A DNA stretch of 64,000 nucleotides from Chaenocephalus aceratus (Eukaryota > Chordata > Actinopteri > Perciformes > Channichthyidae): assembly GCA_023974075.1 (NCBI GenBank), contig JAMFTG010000047.1, positions 447,001 to 511,000 of the forward strand, read 5' to 3'. Numbering within the stretch: the first letter of the stretch is position 1; each line of letters starts with the position of its first letter. The position numbers were made by a program, and so were the translations under genes. The notes below the pieces were generated by a model. That model searched no databases. It had not been told where the DNA came from and saw nothing but the letters and a program-made list of their open reading frames with translations. Shown piece after piece: positions 58,031 to 64,000 of this stretch.

Positions 58031-59006
58031 CATGCTATGGAAACCCATTTCCGCCACTTGAAAAAAATAAAATCCCCATGAAAAGTCATAATTATGAGAT
58101 AAAAAAGTCGAAATAATGAGATAAAAAGTCATAATTATGAGATAAGAAAGTCGAAATAATGAGATAAAAAGTCATAATTATGAGATAAGAAAGTCGAAAT
58201 AATGAGATAAAAAGTCATAATTATGAGATAAAAAGTCATAATAATGAGATAAGAAAGTCGAAATAATGAGATAAAAAGTCATAATTATGAGATAAAAAGT
58301 CATAATAATGAGATAAAAAGTCATAATTATGAGATAAGAAGTGCGCATGCGCTGCAGTGGCGCTGTCTTCAAAGGTCCCTTCATCACCTTGCTGCTCTCC
58401 ACCATGCAAACGGCATCTAGTCCTAAATAAGGTAACTATTACAGGTGACTTTTGTAAATGTTAGATGTTACATATAGCCTATATTGCAGCTAAACTACAA
58501 CAATGCAGTTCATAGCTTTGACATTACCTGTTATATATATAATATATATGCCTATAGTTTTGTGGTAACGTTCACGGGTTAGAGTTAGAGCAACTCACAG
58601 CAGCAGTATGCCTACACTATTGTCATTAGTGGCGTGAACGTTACCACAAAACTATAGGCATATATATTATAGTTCATAACAGGTAATGTCAAATCTATAA
58701 ACTGCATTGTTGTAGTTTAGCTGCAATATAGGCTATATGTAACATCTAACATTTACAAAAGTCACCTGTAATAGTTACCTTATTTAGGACTAGATAGATG
58801 CTGTTTGCATGGTGGAGAGCAGCAAGGTGATGAAGGGACCTTTAAAGACAGCGCCACTGCAGCGCATGCGCACTTCTTATCTCATAATTATGACTTTTTA
58901 TCTCATTATGAATTTTTATCTCATTATTATGACTTTTTTATCTCATAATGACTTTTCATGGGGATTTTATTTTTTTCAAGTGGCGGAAATGGGCTTCCAT
59001 AACATG
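58031..59006. mobile_element. Foldback element, arms of about 400 bp
   Basis: The two halves are reverse complements, from 'catgctatggaaacccattt' at the left to 'aaatgggcttccataacatg' at the right, with the centre near 58600. Each arm has 'ttccgccacttgaaaaaaat', then units of 'aagtcataattatgagataa' (many in the left arm, few in the right), then 'gtgcgcatgcgctgcagtgg'. A short frame (MVESSKVMKGPLKTAPLQRM) occurs in both arms pointing outward; it is not a known protein. Confidence 0.88.
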
Positions 59007-59943
59007 CAGCTAAAAATAAGCAGAACAGAGTTATTAAATAAAAACCCAGTACAAGTAAACATACTGTATTTAAAACCTCACTAAAGTTAAAGTGTGCAGG
59101 TGTATTGCTGCATTTGTTGAGTTTACTGCTCTAAATGTTTTAACTCCTTAATATACTGTTGGGAAAAAATAGCTAGCAAAAAAATAATGTCCCTGTTACA
59201 TGCCTTCAATCAATGAAAACAACTTCAAGACCGGGACTATTTTCACCGCGCAGTAATATGTCATCGCCACTGTCATGTTAAGAGGCCATGGAAAGTTCTA
59301 CACAACCTCTCTGAAATGTACCTACGAACATACCGTTCAAAACTTGAATGTTAAATAAGAGTATGAATGCTTGTGACTTATTTATACATATTTAGTTCAT
59401 GATAATCCTCTAATGTTTGGTTAACTGATATTTTCATTAACACTCTGCCCTGAAATAAAATCTCTTTATAAACAAACATTCATATTTATCCAGTTGTATT
59501 CGTTAACGGACAATTGGTCCATTTAAGATTTAAAAAAAGTTAAAGATAAAAACAAAAAATAATAAAAATATTTTTATAAAACAAAGAGTTGAAGTAAGAA
59601 TTTTTTATAAAATCATTTATTTTATTTTAATGATAGTAATTTTAGTAAATAATAGTCCACAAAACAATTTGATTTAAAAGCACTCTCTTTAATACGTTTC
59701 ATCAGGTAACGTCATGTAAAATGTAGAATCGTTTTGTAACACCCACCCTCATAAAGCTTCAGATAATTTAGATTTACATGATATGAAAATGGTTATAAAG
59801 CACTTAAATATTTATAAGGAACAACAATAAGGGAACATTCAAGGGGCAACGTGCAGCTCCAGTGATAAGCAGTGATCTCCAACATCGGGTCCCCAACAGG
59901 TCGCATTATAATGTCGTTGGAGGGGCTGTGAGATAATTATTAA

Positions 59944-60220
59944 CCCTCCTGTTGTCTTCGTCCCCCCCCCCCTTACATTGATGTTCGCGGTCAAATTTGA
60001 CCGGTCCTGTTTTAACTGCTATTACATTAACACAAAAAACATTAATCATCACCAAATTTCATTTAACACCCTTTCAAACTGTACATATTGGATCAGAATA
60101 CTGGTACACATGAAGAACTGCAGTACATATACAAAGAACAGACACTGAACATGTATTGCGTGTGCCAGGTGTGATCCATGTGGGGGATGGGCACATAAGA
60201 GCGGGACATGTGTCAAATTG

Positions 60221-60275
<55 letters not shown>

Positions 60276-60525
60276 ATCTGATCCGGATGGTTACTAAATC
60301 CTTTTCTTTATGGCGGTCATTTTTGCCCGGGAACACCATGGTGTTACAAAGTTCACTAAATCATCCAAAATCCAATGAAAGTGGTGATCAGCCATTGTAT
60401 ATGTTCAAATGTTCTCCTGTGAAGGATATCATGAAGCCTGAATGCAATCGAATGTAAAACAAAAAACTTATGATTGATGAAAGTAGTAAATCGGTCAGAT
60501 TTGACCCGAAGACAACAGGAGGGTG
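59944..60525. mobile_element. TTAA-type MITE (CCCTCCTGTTGTCTTCG ends), right end interrupted
   Basis: The left end is TTAA (59940-59943) then CCCTCCTGTTGTCTTCG. The right end is CGAAGACAACAGGAGGG, an inverted match. The TTAA expected after it appears only at about 60893, beyond the inserted LTR-like sequence. Contains a (GT)n tract. No ORF. Confidence 0.7.
60222..60272. repeat. (GT)n microsatellite
   Basis: About 50 bp of GT repeats inside the TTAA-type MITE. Confidence 0.95.
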
Positions 60526-60893
60526 TTATGAACCGAGATACAGGACGCAGGACCCAAAAGCAGGATTCGGAGACAGATGTCCAAAAATAGAATGTTCTTT
60601 AATCACAAACTAAATCGTACTTTCACAAAAATAGAAAGTAGATAAACAGCCAAAACAAAGTTGTACAGCAACACAAAAACTCACTTGACAAAAGGTCTAA
60701 ATCACAAGGTACGTATCAGGAGTCAAAAGGCCTGGGTGCTCACGACATGAAACATAACAAACTGACAAAGGGCTATATATAGGTGAGGTGGGATGGGCAC
60801 AGGTGAAAACAATCAGGGCAGGGCCAAGCAATCTCACGGGCGGGAAACACACAAAGGCAGGAACTGTGGGATCTGAAATGACAGGAAAGAGGG
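60526..60893 (-). mobile_element. LTR-like insertion, probably a solo Gypsy-type LTR
   Basis: Starts TGTTATGAACC and runs through 'aacaatcagggcagggccaa' and 'gcgggaaacacacaaaggca' to 'aaatgaca'. GAGGG borders both sides (before 60526 and at about 60888), which would be a 5-bp TSD if the LTR ends in 'ggaaa'; the usual ...CA end is 5 bp earlier, so the right border is uncertain. Read on the minus strand it resembles U3-R of fish Gypsy LTRs. Confidence 0.5.
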
Positions 60894-61439
60894 TTAAAAA
60901 AGGAAAGTCATCTGTTGCACACAAATTATGTTTTTTTAGGGACTAATCTTTGCTGTTTCTCTTGGGGAATACTGGATAATTCTACTTCTTTGGAACCTTT
61001 AATATCAAAATAAAAAAAAATAAAAAAAGTATATATATATTCTGAATGACATTGCTGCTCAGCGGCTCAAACTAAGGCGGTAAAATAGACTTCTTTACAT
61101 CACAAACACATCCTTTATGCTCACATTTTAAACATCTTTTTCATAGGTATAGTTAAAAGGGTTATCGCTGTTTAGCTCGCTGTAATAATTAGCTTTATGG
61201 TTGCATTCGCTGGGATCCTCCAAAGATGGCCGACATGATGTTGATGCCGTCACATTCCCAATTGTTGTGAAACTAAGGCAGTAAAAATAGACTATAATGT
61301 TTTGTTTTTTAATGGATGACACATCTCAATGATTGAAACGGACAGTGAGACAAAGCTCAGCTCCAGTCTCAAACTTTAAACACATGTTCTACTTTGGAAA
61401 ACAATTTACAAATCACCGTGTCTTTATCCAGAGCCAGTC

Positions 61440-62990
61440 TCAGCCTGGTTAACACCCCGCTGCCTGGTCCTGAATCCGACACGTGTTTCAGTGTTGTCAA
61501 TAAAACCTTGGCTTACCTCCTCTCATTCCCTATGCCATACATTTGCATAAATTAGATGTGCTATCAAGCTCCTAAATTCAACTCTTCCATACCGTACTTC
61601 CTGTTTTTGCTATTTTATAAGCTTATTTATTCACCGTTACTCAGGAACCCAACAATATTCACCAACTTATATATTCAATGTAAATATCATTATTTTGTAC
61701 GATATTAGATGTTCTTGCCATTTTCCCTCCCTTTTTTCATAGCAGTAGTATAATCTAAAAACAAGATTAATTTCCTTGTCTAACCTTATGCCAACAATAC
61801 TGCAATAAACTCGACAGTGAAGACTGACAAATGATGTGATTTCTGATTTCCAAGCTGATCTGCAATCTGTGAAAATCTGTATGATATCACACATATTCCT
61901 TTAGGATGCTGTTTCCCACTCCCAAATAACAGAATAAGACACGTTCTACAATGGAGTAGTATATGTTGAACGGTTTCGTTTATAACAGTGACCAGTTTCA
62001 CCAGTTGGGTGGGTTAGCAGATGGTCATCTTTGGTAGACACTCTCCTTTCTTATTCATTTGGGATTTGAACAGTAAGTAAGGGATAATGTGCAGCGAGGC
62101 TGTCATGGGGAAAAGAACACCCGACAGGCTCATCGGGGATCTTGACCAATCGACTAATCAGAATCGAGTATTCAACTAAGCCATGTAATAATTGGTAATA
62201 AGTTCAGCATGTGCATTTTCAATGAAACAATCCAAACTTGCTTAACACATAGTTTGCACATGCTAGTGTGTCTGTGAAATTGTGGAACTGTTGACAACCA
62301 GCAGATGGTCTAAAAGTCTCTGTGAGCAGTAATCTTAGATGCAGTTCATATTGTGAACGCCAGGGGTCATTATCACTATGTGAGTGGATCATTTTGATAT
62401 GGAAGAAGCTTTACCAGTCAGAGCAGTTTCCTCTGAAAGAAGTTGCTGTTTGGCAGACCTCAACTTTAAAGTTCAGTTTGCTGGCCAATAGTGCTTTATT
62501 CCATTCATGGCAATGATTATAAAACTAAATATGTTCACTTTAGGAACTTTTCTCTTTTTGTGTAGCCGATGATGGAAAGGAGCAGGGAGAAGCATGCATC
62601 AAGGGTTGAGCTTCAACTCCCTGAAAGGAAACTAGTTTAACCACCTGAGTAAAGAATGAGAAAACATTTGGAAATATGTTGCGGTACTCTCGTCATGGTT
62701 CAAAGGCTTTGTTAAGGACATTTACATATACCTCTCCAACCCCTTTTGCATTGATGGAATAACATGCAGTTGGACATGTTGAAATTTCATGGGTGGAAAG
62801 TTAAACTTTTCAAAGTCTCTCCCCTTTTCTAACTCTCAGCATTAAACAATTATACGTGCGCACTTTAGTTTTCCCTTAAACCCCGCCTTCGATCTCCCAC
62901 CCTCCGCTTAGCCAGATTTGTAGTTTATTTTTTTCCACTCATGGCAATTATTTTATACGGAAGAGGATTAGGGCCACATGAATATTTTTT
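61440..62990. other. No gene recognised
   Basis: Moderately AT-rich unique-looking sequence. I found no convincing exon, RNA gene or mobile element in it. Confidence 0.4.
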
Positions 62991-62999
62991 TGGGAGGAT

Positions 63000-63470
63000 T
63001 TAAAAAAATATATTTTTTTTTTGTTCTGGAAAAAAAAGTCAGAATTCTGACTTTAATCTCAGAATTCTGACTTTTTTCTCAGAACAAAAGAACATTTTTT
63101 TTTTTGGGAGAAAAAAGTCAGAATTCTGAGATTAAAATCAGAATTCTGAGAAAAAAGTCAGAATTCTGAGATTAAAGTCAGAATTCTGAGAAAAAAGTCA
63201 GAATTCTGACTTTAATCTCAGAATTCTGACTTTTTTCTCAGAACAAAAAAACATTTTTTTTTTTGGGAAAAAAAGTCAGAATTCTGAGAAAAAAGTTAGA
63301 ATTCTGAGATTAAAGTCAGAATTCTGACTTTTTTCTCAGAATTCTGACTTTAATCTCAGAATTCTGACTTTTTTCTCAAAACAAAAAAAATAAAAATTCT
63401 TTGGGAGAAAAAAGTCAGAAATACCGGAAACTGTCAGAATTCTGACTTCTGAATTCTGACTTTTTTTGGT
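63000..63470. repeat. Palindromic AGAATTCTGA-type repeat
   Basis: About 20 copies of the self-complementary core CAGAATTCTG, separated by 'agaaaaaagt', 'agattaaagt' or their complements, plus two blocks of 'aacatttttttttttgggag'-type sequence. The array is self-complementary and could form cruciforms. It is comparable in style to the TCATAATTATGA array in the foldback element. Confidence 0.85.
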
Positions 63471-63479
63471 GGTGTGTTC

Positions 63480-64000
63480 ACAAACTACAACAAACTTGCA
63501 TATTGACTACATTACATATTCTCCAGTTGCAGAACACAAACCTGACTTGACAGAAATGTAATTTGTTCATGTAATTCAAGACCTTTTAATACTGCTAAGA
63601 TGTTTAAGGATTCAAACAAGAACAGTTGCATGCTTCATTGTTCTTATATGGAAACAGACAGTTGTAAAATACAATGTCAATGATATGCCACTTACCCAGG
63701 TGAATAACTTGTGTAAAAGCATGAATGTGGAGCTAACCCCTTATCTGACCATTGACTGGAATATAAAGTTGCAAAGCAAGTGCCTTGTTCAAAGCATACT
63801 TGTTTATTTAGAACATGTGTTATACTAGTGTAAAAAGTAATTAAGACATAATCTTAAAATAATGCTTAAAATGTTTTATGATCAAATGTTTCCTCAGTTG
63901 TCACATTACCTTGATTCCAAATGTCTTGTTAAAGTTTCAAGTGGTGGACTGGGTGGTTCTTCTAAACAAGTAGATACACATACACACTTTCCCTATACAC
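63480..64000. other. No gene recognised at right edge
   Basis: AT-rich sequence without recognisable coding or repeat structure. Confidence 0.4.

Larger units (their letters stand above)
59505..61430. repeat. Right copy of the segmental duplication (partner 13.3-15.04 kb)
   Basis: 59505-59780 and 61020-61430 match the left copy in order and orientation. The middle (59781-61020) is different, holding the TTAA-type MITE and an LTR. Together the copies bracket most of the NLR gene region, about 46 kb apart. Confidence 0.85.

Noticed and set aside
61667..62516. Short ORFs of 64-75 aa near the right end
   Set aside because: No domain, no splice context, composition like intergenic sequence.

Overview
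This window comes from a teleost fish genome. The evidence is short exons with GT-AG borders, dense fish-type transposons (hAT, Harbinger, Tc1, TTAA-type, LTR and I-like elements), long CA/GA microsatellites, and an NLR gene of the fish-specific FISNA type. All assignments come from reading the sequence; no database search was possible. Both host genes lie on the minus strand, so they read right to left.

1-11,800: ankrd54 (ankyrin repeat protein 54). Six exons could be phased base by base (11424-11797, 10133-10180, 8575-8673, 5316-5387, 3541-3588, 1165-1289). The last exons lie off the left edge. Exon 1 carries a run of eight Cs (11516-11523) that puts the start codon out of frame with the conserved remainder; one base fewer restores agreement. 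The introns hold a 37-bp minisatellite, several hAT-type elements with 8-bp target duplications, a Harbinger-type MITE 23 bp from a splice site, and a broken P2X7-type zinc domain. A CA tract of about 433 bp begins about 100 bp upstream of the start codon.

11,900-29,800: a transposon-rich stretch. It contains the left copy of a segmental duplication (13.3-15.0 kb), decayed hAT transposons, the last recognisable LRR exon (19679-19849), a complete LTR element (21017-24086, TSD CTGTA) whose body is a 12-bp minisatellite open in several frames, and a mirror-image structure with 41-bp minisatellite arms (25.69-28.95 kb).

29,800-55,110: a fish NLR-C (NLRC3-like) gene. In transcript order there are two N-terminal exons with CLSLKSD motifs, a complete RING exon, a FISNA exon in which the NACHT domain stops just after the P-loop and continues in frame into an LRR, and then 17 LRR exons. 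Nearly all LRR exons are 174 bp, in the same phase and individually skippable. Fifteen are intact; two have single-base indels. The array grew by tandem duplication of units of about 834 bp, 1.56 kb and higher order, carrying transposons along. An I-like retrotransposon fragment with an open RT reading frame and an 11-bp TSD sits in one intron.

55,110-64,000: no firm gene. There is one candidate exon (57862-57984), a foldback element of about 976 bp (58031-59006), the right copy of the segmental duplication (59.5-61.43 kb), a TTAA-type MITE with an LTR inside its end, and an AGAATTCTGA-type palindromic repeat.

The most unusual features are the NACHT-less RING-FISNA-P-loop-LRR gene and the modular array attached to it, the multi-frame-open LTR element, and the two large inverted structures. 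Whether the NLR gene is functional cannot be decided from sequence alone.
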